A stretch of DNA of 64,000 nucleotides, taken from the NCBI GenBank assembly GCA_036785705.1, contig JAWUZG010000051.1, forward strand, positions 16,458,501-16,522,500. The letters are read 5' to 3'. The notes under the pieces were generated by a model. That model was not told where the DNA came from. It saw only the letters and a program-made list of their open reading frames with translations, and did not search any database. Each line of letters starts with the position of its first letter. Positions within the stretch are counted from its first letter, which is position 1. This document shows, piece after piece, positions 13,187 to 23,800 of this stretch. This stretch comes from Acanthornis magna. Taxonomy: Eukaryota; Chordata; Aves; Passeriformes; Acanthizidae. The position numbers and the translations under genes are program-made.

Positions 13187-15410
13187 AAAGAAACGAAGGA
13201 GTTTGATTCTAATTTCTAAATTTTTTTAGGTTGGAAAAAGTGTGAAGCACATACAAAAATAGGCAACTGGCCACAAACTAAAGGATTTCAAGTTGTGCTG
13301 TAATGAGCAGCATTTTCCACCAACAGCCTCCCAGAAAAATCCCCAGTCCAGTTTGGGGCTGAGCATCCCAGTGTCTGTTCTTAGCAGTTGTTTTGCATGC
13401 TGCTGAGGCGATAAGAAGGTCACACAAGCAGGAGAGTTCCATGCCAGCCTATCCAGTACTTGGGAATGCCCCAGCAGTGTTTAATTCACCAGTGAAAAGT
13501 TAGCCATTGTGCTCTTCTTTCTCTCACCTGAAGCCATGGATTATGATTTTGGTTTCCAGGCTGCTGTTGAAACTGCAGTTCTTGATGCTATCATCAGATG
13601 AAATCAGCTCTCCACAGCTGGGGCTTGAGGAGTGGAACAAAATAAACTGGACCTTAAGTTTGCTGCCCTGTAGGAAATTGGCTGTCTGGAAGTCAGTGCA
13701 GTGATGCCCTGAGAGTCTGTCTGCATTCCCTGCAGCAAGAAAGAGTGAGTGGCCCATTTATTTTGTATCTGTGCAATGTGGAAAAACTTCCCTTATTTTA
13801 ATTCATTAGGAAAATGAAGGTAGCAATTTCACTTCTATTGAAAAAGATTAAAAGTATAGATCATAACTTAATATGAAATTATTCTGGAAACTTTACCTGA
13901 TTTATAAAGTTTTTGCTGTCTTTGATGGAATTCCACTGTCTGGGAAAATAACCATGGAGGTCATACTAGCTTTGACTTCTAAGAGTTGTTTTACCATGAA
14001 GTGAATGACATTTTGCTGGGCTTTTTTAGCAAATTGGCCACACACCAGCTACTAAGTACGTTTATGAGGTGGCCAATAGATCTTTAGAAAAATGGTTGCC
14101 AACAGGTAGTCACCACTGAATGGGGATATTTCTGTTCAGATTCTGGTAGGCTTAGTAGAAGGTACAAGACTAACTGACAATTGCATCAAAAATCCAGAAA
14201 TAAATATGAGAATGCTAGCCATAAAATATGAGAATGCCAATGAAAAAATATGTCAGTGATAATCTCCCAGCTGATTGATGAAATGCTTTATGGATGAAAA
14301 TGCTTTATGAGAAGGAAAAAGGTGCTACTGGAAGGCACTTTGACCTAGACAGAAAAAAATAAACATCTGACCTGTAGCTAGTAAAAAAAACTGAGAAAAT
14401 TTAGGCTAGAAAGAAAGCACAAAAGTTCAGCGGTATGTGTAACTATCATTATGGGTGTTAATTTGAGAGCTGCCATAGTTGCATCCTGCTGTAATGACAA
14501 CGAATGCACCTTCCATTTCTGGACTGGAGGAAGCAAAACAGCCTTGAATCTGCACATACAATAAAATATTTATTTATTTTAAAATCAAACAACTGGCTTC
14601 CAAATTTCCCTCAGAAGATACTTTACACCAGCTAGGCAGAACATGGTCTGTGGGTCAGCATAAAAGGGTGAGATTCAACATTCAGATTCTCTCTTGTGGG
14701 GTGTGACTATCCCTTCTGCTGTTTATTTCGGTCTTCCTGTGTATTTACAAGGAAGAAAGAGACGCTTTTAGAGATCGCCTTGGAAAAAATGGAGGTCATG
14801 AGCCAGTCTAAGTAGCAAAAGCAGGTCCAGTGCCAGCACAGTGCATGTCAGAAGTGGCATTAAGATGAGGGGGATCATCAGTAAAGGTAAGGCAGGAGGT
14901 GCACTGCAGTGAAGCTGCTGGTGATGTGAGACTGTAGATGTGATCACAAAGGCAGTCTCACTGACAGTACAATTAAAGAAAGAAATGGACGTGTGGCATT
15001 TGTTTATTTTTACTCAGATACTGCAGATTACACTTGCTGAGCTTTCAAAGCAGGAGATGCCACTGCTAGAGGTCAAGTGGTCCCTTTCCTGCGTCCTTAC
15101 ACTTCAGGGTAAACCTGGATCATTCTTGTAAATCAGGTTAATGGAATTAAATCACTGACAGTGATTGAATCAAAGCATAAGAGAAGAAAGGACTGTTCTT
15201 GCACTACTTTTTCTCCCTGGCACATAACAAGATTATTGCAAGGACCTCTTGACATACAGCTTGTTTAGGGAGAATTGAATTCATATCTTTCTGTGTAAAA
15301 CCTTCAATCCCTTGCGAGGCACTCATGTTTTTCTTACCTGTTTGTGCTGAGCTGGGCAGCAAGAGGACAGCAAGAACAATGAGCAGTTTTCTCTTCGGAG
15401 CCTCAACCAT
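798..15410 (-). CDS. PLA1A: PLA1A, phosphatidylserine-specific phospholipase A1 (gene span, last exon missing)
   Basis: Secreted enzyme of the pancreatic lipase family that removes the sn-1 acyl chain of phosphatidylserine and lysophosphatidylserine to give 2-acyl lysophosphatidylserine. Coding exons, high to low coordinate: 15338-15410, 13528-13729, 11988-12165, 11173-11281, 7792-7893, 6917-7006, 5911-6078, 4875-4964, 4310-4418, 798-962. All have GT donors and AG acceptors and all phases match, giving 429 residues. Visible: signal peptide (about 1-23), lipase domain with GVSLG (Ser166), LDPAG (Asp190) and CDH (His260), and most of the C-terminal domain. The lid between Cys245 and Cys258 has only 12 residues and the beta9 loop is short, as known for phospholipase A1 rather than triglyceride lipases. 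Exon order and length fit human PLA1A (456 residues); about 27 C-terminal residues are not seen. I chose the ATG at 15410 for its strong start context and because triad numbering then equals the human enzyme. Identification is by comparison with remembered family sequence. Confidence 0.95.
963..4309. other. PLA1A intron 9, no further feature seen
   Basis: A 3.3 kb intron. It contains the longest of its open frames at 2818-3498 on the plus strand, which I do not regard as a gene. No recognisable repeat was seen. Confidence 0.6.
4310..4418 (-). CDS. PLA1A: PLA1A exon 9, C-terminal domain
   Basis: Encodes residues 338-373 plus two bases ([28 protein letters not shown]). It matches the human [13 protein letters not shown] region. 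A nearer AG 10 bases inside the exon gives the wrong frame, so the acceptor GCTCAG before 4418 is chosen. NST is a possible glycosylation site. Confidence 0.92.
4875..4964 (-). CDS. PLA1A: PLA1A exon 8, start of the C-terminal domain
   Basis: Encodes residues 308-337 ([10 protein letters not shown], then [12 protein letters not shown] and APFC). It aligns with the human stretch containing PLPKEVKVYLLTTS. The acceptor is CCTGCAG and the donor GTAAGC; both phases are 1. Confidence 0.92.
5911..6078 (-). CDS. PLA1A: PLA1A exon 7, catalytic histidine
   Basis: Encodes residues 252-307. Cys258 closes the lid and is followed by D-His260 (codon at 6053-6055) in [13 protein letters not shown]. The cysteine-rich segment after it (FPCAS, GHCLDC, SSCPRI) matches the family pattern of disulfides at the end of the catalytic domain. 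The donor is GTACAG. Confidence 0.96.
6917..7006 (-). CDS. PLA1A: PLA1A exon 6, beta9 loop and first lid cysteine
   Basis: Encodes residues 222-251 ([18 protein letters not shown], then [12 protein letters not shown]). Cys245 opens the lid. The loop before GHIDYF is much shorter than in pancreatic lipase, which is a phospholipase A1 trait of this family. Confidence 0.95.
7792..7893 (-). CDS. PLA1A: PLA1A exon 5, catalytic aspartate
   Basis: Encodes residues 188-221, beginning [12 protein letters not shown]. Catalytic Asp190 is at 7886-7888. The exon continues through [12 protein letters not shown], the strand before the shortened beta9 loop. It lies between acceptor TTACAG and donor GTAAGC. 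Confidence 0.96.
8345..8432. repeat. AT-rich tandem repeat in PLA1A intron 4
   Basis: Short units of the form ATCAAT and ATATATCAAT are repeated, flanked by two copies of AAATTTCATACTAT near 8348 and 8416. It lies between exons 4 and 5 and probably varies in length between individuals. Confidence 0.8.
10150..10253 (+). mobile_element. CR1 LINE 3' end fragment
   Basis: The plus strand ends in TCATTCTGTGACTCTATT, which is the 3' terminal motif of avian CR1 elements with its 8 bp repeat. A short GAT/GGT trinucleotide run (10171-10195) precedes it. It lies antisense to PLA1A in intron 4. Confidence 0.6.
11173..11281 (-). CDS. PLA1A: PLA1A exon 4, catalytic serine
   Basis: Encodes residues 152-187 with the nucleophile elbow [10 protein letters not shown]. 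The catalytic Ser166 codon (AGC) is at 11237-11239. It ends in phase 1 within the codon after RIT, before a GTATGA donor. Confidence 0.96.
11988..12165 (-). CDS. PLA1A: PLA1A exon 3, lipase core
   Basis: Encodes residues 92-151. Visible are GTKPSW, the family strand NVIAVDW, the [13 protein letters not shown] segment and helix [12 protein letters not shown]. The exon begins after acceptor CCACAG and ends in phase 0 at a GTAAGC donor. Confidence 0.95.
13037..13200. repeat. Compound purine microsatellite (GA, GGAA, GAAA)
   Basis: About 160 bases of almost pure A/G on the plus strand: GAGA repeats, then about a dozen GGAA units, then a long GAAA run. It lies in PLA1A intron 2 just upstream, in transcript sense downstream, of exon 2. 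The length is likely polymorphic. Confidence 0.95.
13528..13729 (-). CDS. PLA1A: PLA1A exon 2, start of the lipase domain
   Basis: Encodes residues 25-91 plus the first two bases of codon 92. It contains the CTDFQTANF segment, the KVQFILF strand, a Cys in PSCGEL and the IIIHGFR strand, which in this family leads to the oxyanion hole. NCS and NSS are possible N-glycosylation sites. It runs from acceptor CTGCAG to donor GTGAGA. Confidence 0.93.
15338..15410 (-). CDS. PLA1A: PLA1A exon 1, signal peptide
   Basis: Encodes residues 1-24: a short basic stretch (EAPKRK), a hydrophobic run ([10 protein letters not shown]) and a small-residue cleavage region (PSSAQT). It ends in phase 1 before a GTAAGA donor. 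Two more in-frame ATGs lie upstream at 15422 and 15431 but have T at -3. The ATG at 15410 has A at -3 and G at +4. Confidence 0.9.
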
Positions 15411-15463
15411 CTTCCTGTTCATCCAGTACATGTATAAGGATTGTACATGGGAAAATAGCTGTG

Positions 15464-15476
15464 GTTAATGATTGGC
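15464..15476 (+). promoter_or_regulatory. HNF1-like site upstream of PLA1A
   Basis: GTTAATGATTGGC matches 11 of 13 positions of the HNF1 consensus GTTAATNATTAAC and begins 54 bases upstream of the chosen PLA1A start codon. PLA1A is expressed in liver, which fits. Read on the minus strand, the same bases contain GCCAAT. No TATA box or CpG island is visible at this promoter. Confidence 0.4.
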
Positions 15477-18400
15477 TTGACTCTGTAATGATCAATCAGG
15501 CTGTGCACTTTTGGAAAAATTACCCAATTTAGATTTTGAGCAATTACCTCTGCTCTTATTTGACCATTAGTCAAAATAGGAAGCAGAGGCTTCACTGACT
15601 TCTTGGTTAAAGGAGAGGTTGACCTTCCTTTCCTCCCTACCTTCCTTTCCTCAAGGGAAACTTCTCACTTCAGAAATCAGCTAGTGAAACCAGTCCCAGC
15701 AAGCAATAGAATTACAGTGCTTTATCCTTGCTACCTAGACCTTTCTGCCAACTTCTGACTAAGGATGCTGGTTTATCACAAGGCTTCACAGTAAGTCCAT
15801 GCCAAGAAGATCCGTATCAGCCTTGCAGCACATTTTCCTACTGCATTGCTATCTTTCCTGTATTTCTATTTTTGGTCAGATGCCCGTAACAGTCAAAAAA
15901 AGGCAAGGCAGTGGATTACATCTGGAAAATGAGGGGAAAGGCAGGCTAAAATGTAACTGGTGGTTGTATCACCATAGCATGCCCAGACTGTACATTTTAA
16001 GGGTAGTGGCACCCTTCAATAATGCACCCAGCATCATACACATGCAAATACTTACAAAACACCTTTGAATAAAAAACTTTACCACTTTGGTGCATTGAGA
16101 TGGAGAAGCATAAGTGCACACCCAAACTTGTAACACCATATTCATGATGCAGTGGTACAATCTGCCCAGCTGAGATGGACTTTCAGGTAAGGACACACCT
16201 GTTCCCTAAATCTCATTGGTGTGTGTTAGTCCATCGTGCTGAACAAGGCAGCTCTGCCCTTAATGGCACTAAATGGCAGGAAGGGTAACAAGCAAAGGAA
16301 ACCTCCCCATCCAGGCACTAATCTACGGTGGCTTAGTTGAACAACAAAATGAAGACATTACTTCAGTCTGATCAGAAAGATAACCAAAGACATTTAAAAA
16401 AGCATCAAATATTACTTTTCTTTACAGCTATTGGTGATAGCAGTAATTTCCTTACCCCAGTTTGTTCCAGGAGAAGGCTTTGGGAATGTTTTAGGGAGAA
16501 GATAATTTTATTTCCAAATCTTCTGAGATAAATTTCTCCATTTTCCACTGGAAGTTAGGCAGCATGAACTTCCTGGCCTGGAGGAGTATTGAAGCCCTGT
16601 CCCATCTGCATCCTCCCTGAAGTACATACATGGATACATTCTGACCCGGAAATACTTGCCTCCAGGATCAAGCTGGCTTATTGTCAGAGAATAGCTCCTT
16701 AGTGTCTCACAAATAGGTGACTGGGTTTGTCAGCCCAATCAATTTTCCAAGACTGAAAGCTGCAATGCGAATAGCCAGCTCCTGGCTTCCAGCCCACTCT
16801 CCATCTTTCCATCCCCAGCACTAGACTCACATTGATTCTCAGATTGTTAAGATAAAGCCTGTGGACTGCAAGGGGCCTGTTCCTTCTTCATTACACCCAC
16901 CAATTCCACTGATCTGGATAACCTCGCAGTAGAGAAAGAAGGAAATAAACTTGTGAGATCATACCACTAGGCAGTGACATGTCCATACAAGCCTTCAGAG
17001 TGACACTGTAATAGTGAAAACAACAAATTTCTTAAAATAAAACAAATTGGAGCGCCTACAGCAAACAAGCTAACCATCCTTTCAATTTTTTAGTTTAAAA
17101 TCATGGTAATAAGCACTACTTTTTGTATCCGGATGCAAATACTTTGCCAAATTTTCAGCAAAAGTATTTTTGGCAAATATTTTGCCAAGTCCTATGGAAA
17201 TTTTGAAATACTGTGTAATATAAGGCAGGCACTGCAATACAGCCCTAGAGTTAAACAAAACTGTGGCCAAGATGCACAAATCTGTTTTCATTTTGTGTAT
17301 TTACAAAGCTGTTAAACAACATTCTGGTGTTTAACAACTCTGCAAATGCACAAAAGTGGTGATTTTTAAAAAACAAATGTCTTAATGAAATTAAAAATTC
17401 TGTTTCCTGGGCAGGTTGGTTTTTCTTTAATCCCAGATTTAGTAATTCCAGGATTTTTTAAAATTATAGCAGCACACTGTGGTGATTCTTTATGCAAACA
17501 GCAAAAACCACTCAGTTACTCTGTGCTTAAAACGCTCTTACCAGTAAAACTATTTTGGTATGAAGGATTTTCTTTTTATTGCTTGTGAACTTAGTTACTG
17601 AGTAACCACAATTATATTAGTTTAGAAACTTAATGCCACTTATTTTACTTCCCAATGGAAGTGATCATGATAGCAATGGGAGCACTGTTGCAAAGACTTT
17701 CAAACCACTTTAGATTTCTTTTAACCGTCCCTTAAGGTTCACAATCATGAAGCACAGCATGATTTGCTTGAGAATGTCAGTGATAATGAAAGCAAACAAA
17801 CTTGATTTTTCTATGCACTAATCATTTTAATTTTTAAAAAAATTAATATTGCACTGTCTGCACATTCAAGCAAATGCAGAAAGTGCCCAACTCAGCTGAA
17901 AATATCTCCCCATGCACAAAGCAACAGATGGCAGAGGCATATAGGCACTGCAAATAGTGGTCAAGTGGAAATCTGATCACAGGAAAATTCACTTAGACTG
18001 GAAAATGAGTTTTTGATACTGGAAACAGTGCAGCTGGGGTAGCAGTGCCACACCTTGGGGGAAGCCAAGTGTAAGCTAAGCAAGTGATGACTATTTAAAA
18101 CCTCTTCCTTTGGCCTTTATACTCAAAGAAGGGCATGAAATTGACAGAGGAACTACGTTTAGTTCTCACCTCAACAAAAAGCACTTGAAACTTCTGACTT
18201 TCAAAAGAGTGTCCTAACAATAACAGAGCAGGAATAAAACCTTAAAGATTGTCTTGGCAACAGAGGAAGGGAAAACATGCGCAAGTCTGCTTGGGTACTC
18301 TGTCAGAAAAGGAGGAAAACCAGACATCTGGGCCTTTTTTGTGTACTTTATGGATCTTCTACCCGATATGACTGTATAAGTACGCATAAGAAGGGAGACC

Positions 18401-20089
18401 ATGTATTACCAAGTAGAGGAGCCCAAGTGAGGGCACCAACCTCCAGGTTCAAGTTTCTCACTTTCTCTGCCCTGTGAAGCCCTAGTCATCCTCTACAATG
18501 TGGAGGAGCTCAGCAGGAAGAAATTAGGCCTGCCTAAGTGAATGTGGGTGACCTCCTGTGGTTCCTTCCACTCTAAAATAACCTGTTTCAAAGTGAAAGT
18601 GTCTGTATCTGTTTCAGATTTCTCTCTCTTATGCCCAAACGTTTCATAGCCTACAGGAAATCTGTAGTATGCAAGCATTCTCCCAGCAGCTAGATTCAAT
18701 CCAAAACCTCTGACATCTTGGGAAGACATTTTACCTGACAGGAGGGCTGGTCAGCAGCAGAGAACGTGTGCCCTGGCCATGAGAATGCTGCAGGAAGATG
18801 GACATGTTACATTTTTGGCATAAAATCTGTGACTTGGAGCCTTTACAAGGTAGGGAGCTCCCTTGGACACTTATCAGAGATTAAAGACAGAGGGGAAAAG
18901 GTAACAGGGGGACAGAAAGGCTCCATGTGTGTGTTTATCACTGAGCAAAAGGAATTTATGGGATGGGCCTGGCTCTATTTGTGAGTTACATGTCATGACA
19001 TTCCAACACAGCTATGGAAAATGAATCAGTATTATTCTGGATTTTGTAAGAACTGAATGAGACAGCATTGCTCAGTCCAAGATGCAGTGTCATTCCAGCT
19101 CATGCTGCAGCCTTCAGCCATGAGTTAAAGGAGCTTACAGTAATGCCTAGAAGGAGGAGAAAAAGAAACCCTCAGGGCTGGAACATCTCTGGTTAGAGAT
19201 ATCCATGTTTCCCAGGGTTTTTTTCTGAATCTCTTGTGTGAAGAGCAAAAGCTGAGGTCACTCAGAGAGGTGGTGAAAAGTCCAGCCCAGCTGCTCATGA
19301 GTGTGGGGGCCAAGTGCACTGGGAGAGAGATGATTGAGGGATAAACCTGTGGTGAGGGCCTTCCTCACAGCACTGTGCTGTGCTGGTGTTCCCCAGGACA
19401 GGCAGTCAAGCTGCTGGGAGTTGAGCATGCTTTGAGGCTGAAAGGTCTGCGGCTGGACTCAGCCACGGTAATGCACTGTGAGTGGGATGCAGGACAAGGA
19501 GGTTGAAGCATCCACTCACAGCAACTCACTCTCACTGGAATATTTGTCAGAGTAGCGATTTTTGAACAGCTGCTGAGTACTTATGTTTTCCAAACTATTT
19601 TCCCTTTCTTCCTCAAAAACACTCAGTATTGTCAAGAGGCCAGTCATCCATGAAACCAAATCTAAGTGTGTTTGAATTTTGTGAATGGGCTGCTGAGCAG
19701 CTGGTGTCAAAGAAAACCCCTAGAAGTCAGAGTTGGTTTCTGTTCAATTTCTTTTCCTCCACTTACCCCCCTCAGAGACCAAGACCACCTTGGAACAGGA
19801 GAGTGTGGCCAGGCTTAACCTCGAGCCCACCTCTCAAAAGGAGATCTTGCCAGGTGGCCCTTGAAGAGAACAGTGGGCATTTTTTGGATCATGAGCCTCA
19901 AACACCAGGCTCCAGGGAGTATTAGGAGCAGAAGGTGTCCCTGCCCATGGCAGAGGGGTTGGAAACTGACCCCAACTACTCTGTGATAGTTTTCTGAGGT
20001 GGCAAGCTCCATGCCGCCTGCTGAAATTCGATCTTCCTGCGGGGCTCCCACTCCACATTAAATTGATTTACTTTCAGCTTTCCAATTAT
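15477..20089. other. Head-to-head intergenic region
   Basis: About 4.6 kb between the divergent PLA1A and CD58-like genes. I see no exon of either gene and no clear repeat. A 78-codon frame at 18493-18729 on the minus strand has no recognisable content. Confidence 0.6.
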
Positions 20090-20810
20090 CAGAGCTGAAA
20101 CCTCCCTGGTGTAAGAGCGACACGACAACTTCTGCCGCCAGCCCTCGCCGGAGCTGCGCCCCACGAAACACAACGCCCCTTGGCGGCATCACCTGGCACC
20201 CCAAGCCCCTCTCTGGCATCCGCCACCCCACGGGGCACACCGGGCGCGGCCGCCGCGGCTGAAACCCCCTTTCCCCACGGAGTCCCGGAGTTCCCCAGAA
20301 GCAGCGCCAGCAGGGACCTTCCAGCGGAAGGCGCCCGAGGCAGAGTGCGCCGGGGCTGTGTCTGGGGCGGGACGAATGGCAGGGGCGGGACGGGAGGCGG
20401 CAGCCCTCGAGTTTTGATTTCCGTCTGGGCAGAGATCGGCGGGGCAGCGATGTGGCTGCTGGCTTCGCTCCTGTGCCTTACGCGCCTCCTGGGTAAGCTG
20501 TGAGAGGGCGGTGGGGACCCTTCCACGGCCCTTCTCTTTTCTCCTTCCCTCCCTCCGTACCGCCCGGGGCAGCGGGAGCGGGGCGTCCTTGGCCGCCGCT
20601 CCCCGGGCCGCCGGACGGGCGTGTTCCGCCCCGGGGAGCGGCGGGGATTGGCATTTGGGAGCGGCCGTGGGTCCCGGGCCACCCCCGGCCAGCCCCGGCC
20701 CCCGCCCATGGCTCCCTGCCTGGGGCTGGGCGTCCCCCGCCACTCGCTCGCTCGTTGCCCTCCCGAGGGGTGGCGAGCACAGCCGGGCGCTGCCTCTCTC
20801 CCGTACCTGA
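20090..20810 (+). promoter_or_regulatory. CpG island and promoter of the CD58-like gene
   Basis: GC-rich, CpG-dense stretch in otherwise AT-leaning DNA, covering the first coding exon. Two GC boxes (GGGGCGGG at 20364-20371 and 20382-20389) lie 60-90 bases before the start codon. There is no TATA box, so a dispersed start is likely. Long open frames on both strands here reflect base composition, not genes. Confidence 0.8.
20450..20492 (+). CDS. CD58: CD58-like exon 1, signal peptide
   Basis: Encodes [14 protein letters not shown], a compact hydrophobic leader, inside the CpG island. It ends in phase 1 before GTAAGC. The next codon is completed by exon 2, nine kilobases away. Confidence 0.85.
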
Positions 20811-23800
20811 AACTAGAATTTCATATCGGCGATCAGCACTTTCAGCAACTCCCCACCCTGTTCTCGGCGCGTTCCTGTGCCCCGTAAAACTTGTGTAAAC
20901 GGGAAGCTTGGGGTGGGGAATGTGTCTGATGTTACGGTACTCGTACCGGGAGTTAATTCCTGCCCCACGGAGGTTACCCCGCGCTGCGAAGGAAACAGTA
21001 CCACACTACAAGGGCAGCTCCTCCTCCTCCTCCTCGTCGTAGCGCGGTGTACTTTTGCCTCCGGGTCCTGAGGTGTTAAGGAAGTCAGGAAACTGACTTT
21101 TATTGTAAAAATATTCCTGTCATCCCTGAATGTGAAAATGCTGTTTATTTTGTATTTGGCGTTCTTTCTTGCTTATGGACAAAGCATCAATGTTCTCAAT
21201 CGTTTTTTTGGTTTTTTTTTAGTAGTTGGAAGTTGGGGTTTGTTTTTTTTTTTGGTGGGGTTTTGTTTTGTTTTGTTTGGTTTGGTTGGTTGGTTTTGGT
21301 TTTTTGTTGTTTTTTTGGGGGGGTAAATTAAAAAAAATATTTCTGTAGAAGTTAATTATTACTATTAACTGCTGGCAAAATACGAATCAAAGGCCTTTTA
21401 ACCTGAATGCCACCACTGTGCCTGAGAACCGTAACCCATAGCTCTTGCACTGGGCTGTGAACATAAACAAAACTTGCTCATTTTCGAAATTGAAGATGGA
21501 TGTACAAACTTTCTTGTCATCAGAGGTAGCTGCTGTTGCTAAAAGGACCAAGAAGCATGCTTTAAACAATGAAGATCATCTTATCATTCCTCTAGTCTAA
21601 GGGATTTACTCTGACTTTGGGTTTTGGAGTTGTTTTTTTTTGCTATGGGAGTTTCCTGAATGTGCCTAAAATAGCTGCTATTACATCCCTCTTTTTAAAA
21701 ATGGAGTCTCCTCTTGCTTTTCCTGAAGGCTTTAAGCAACTGGCTCTGCTGCTGAGAATTCAGAGCAACTACCTGTGATTCCCTCCCCATACTCCTCCAG
21801 AAGTCTTCAACTTGTTTTATTTGAGATTGTGAGATCCTGTTCTGTAAGAGAGCACTGGGGGTCCAGGTGTGCCGGAAGGACCAGTGGAGAAGCCAGGACA
21901 CTGCACAGCTGCATGAATCTGTCTGCCCCTTTTAAGCCTTGGTTGTGATTCCTTGTCTCACCTGCAGTGCTTTTGCAGACAGCTCTGAGTGAGTGTGACC
22001 AAGGCATGATTAACTGAGTATCTTCTTGTAACTTTTTCTGCCAGTGAAGGTACTTTGTAACCTTGCATTAGGTAAGTTGGCATGCTGCTGCTTGTCTGAG
22101 CATCTCAGTCCATGTGCTTATCCAGACTAATCCAGAAAACAAGGTTCCAGAATCCAAAGAACATGCAATTGAAAGGAAGAGATGATGGTACTTGGACAAC
22201 TGGAGAGGGTAGTTGTGGCTGCAAGTGTCACAACATCCTCCTTTAATGAAAAACTTCACTAGTTCTGTTGTCTTTGTAAAGCTTTGATTCTGAAGTGGTT
22301 GATCAGGGCAGGACATCAGGAATGCAAATTCTTTACTATTGTTCACCAGACTAAATAGGCATGGATTCACACCACTTTTGCGTTCATATGCTTGCATGAT
22401 TGCTGTTATGTGTGTGTTGATTATGTGTAAATGTTTCATGTTAATTTTAACAAAGTAAAATAATCTGTCATCTCTCTATATGAAAATCAAGACCCTGGAA
22501 GTCAGACTTGTCTGTCCAAGTGCATAAAGTAAATCAGTAGCAGTTTGGCTTGGCATACAAGTTTCTAGCCTTGCAAACACCTGTTCTAAGCACCAGCATG
22601 CTGTTCATCGATCCTCATCCTTTATCAGCCTTCCCCCCCTGAATACGTTCTCCACCCAAATTCAAAGCACTGCACTTATCTCAGCCATGTTGCTGAATAT
22701 CTGGAATAGGGGAGGAAATGTCCTTCTTTCCCCTGTGAGAGCCAGAAGTTCCAGTGTAGCTTTGGCATCTTCAGAATTCCTACTCGCCACACAGGGATTC
22801 CTGCTTTTCCCAATGCTAAGCCAAGTCTGTTTTTTATCTGATAAAACCTCACCATCAATTACAGTGCAAAGCCTTGCCTTGAGGCTATGGAAGGACTTTG
22901 ATCTTAGACCTACCAAGAGTATGCTCCTTCAGTTGTTGGAAGTTCAAGCCAAAACGGTGTTCAGATTTGGGATCCTGGACATTGTATGTGGGTGGAAAGA
23001 AAGTCAGTGTGGTATCTGTGGCCTAGTTTGTTGAAGGAACCCACAGAGTGATCTTTTCATCCTCCCTGTAGGAGGTGAATAATACCACACCAGCAGGAGG
23101 ATTACAGGGGAAGCCAAACCCATGGAAATGATCTGTTGCACTGCAGATGGCAGCCAAACTTCTACTTGCTTTAGCTGCATCAGGATCCTGCCCCAAAAGC
23201 AGAGGGGATATGGGAAGTGAGCTGGATATACGAACCAGAGCACCTAGAAGTATTCTGTGTCTGTAGTAAGGCTCATCTGAAAGCCAGACAACTCTTTCAG
23301 TGTTCTGAGCATCAACTCTTTTTTGCCCAGTGTTACTGCCTTCTAGTTCTTGCATATTCAGATGGATTCCTTAATGCCATTTTCATTGTATGCTTGAATT
23401 CATGTTTGCTTAATGCTTCATTTCCCAATTCAGCTTCTTTAAAAAAATTGACTTAAGCTAAGAAAACCTAGTTCACCTAAAAGCAGAAGTTGCCATCTCC
23501 AGAACTGAGAATAGACTGACAACCTGAGAGTTGATAAAAATTATTTTTCTTTCAGACTTCTTCTGAGAGTGACCAGCATAGAAACCAAACTTACCTCAAT
23601 GTGGCTTTTTGTGTCTGTGTCATTAGGCAGTTCAACAAGTTTGGGCTTGCATATTTTTTTTTTTTTTTTTAATTTCAATATTTCCTATCTTTTTTCTCTG
23701 CACACAGAAATATATGCTCCTTTCTACATTTTTGTTGATCCGAAAAACACCGGGATTGCTCAGTGTTTCTTCTGTGTCTCTCCACTCCATGAGAGATGTC

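Noticed and set aside
18493..18729. 78-codon minus-strand frame in the head-to-head gap
   Set aside because: No similarity recognised. A weak CR1-end-like string nearby is too diverged to call.
20089..20743. Overlapping 180-206 codon frames on both strands
   Set aside because: They lie in the CpG island, where stop codons are rare. The products are Pro/Arg/Gly/Ala-rich with no domain.
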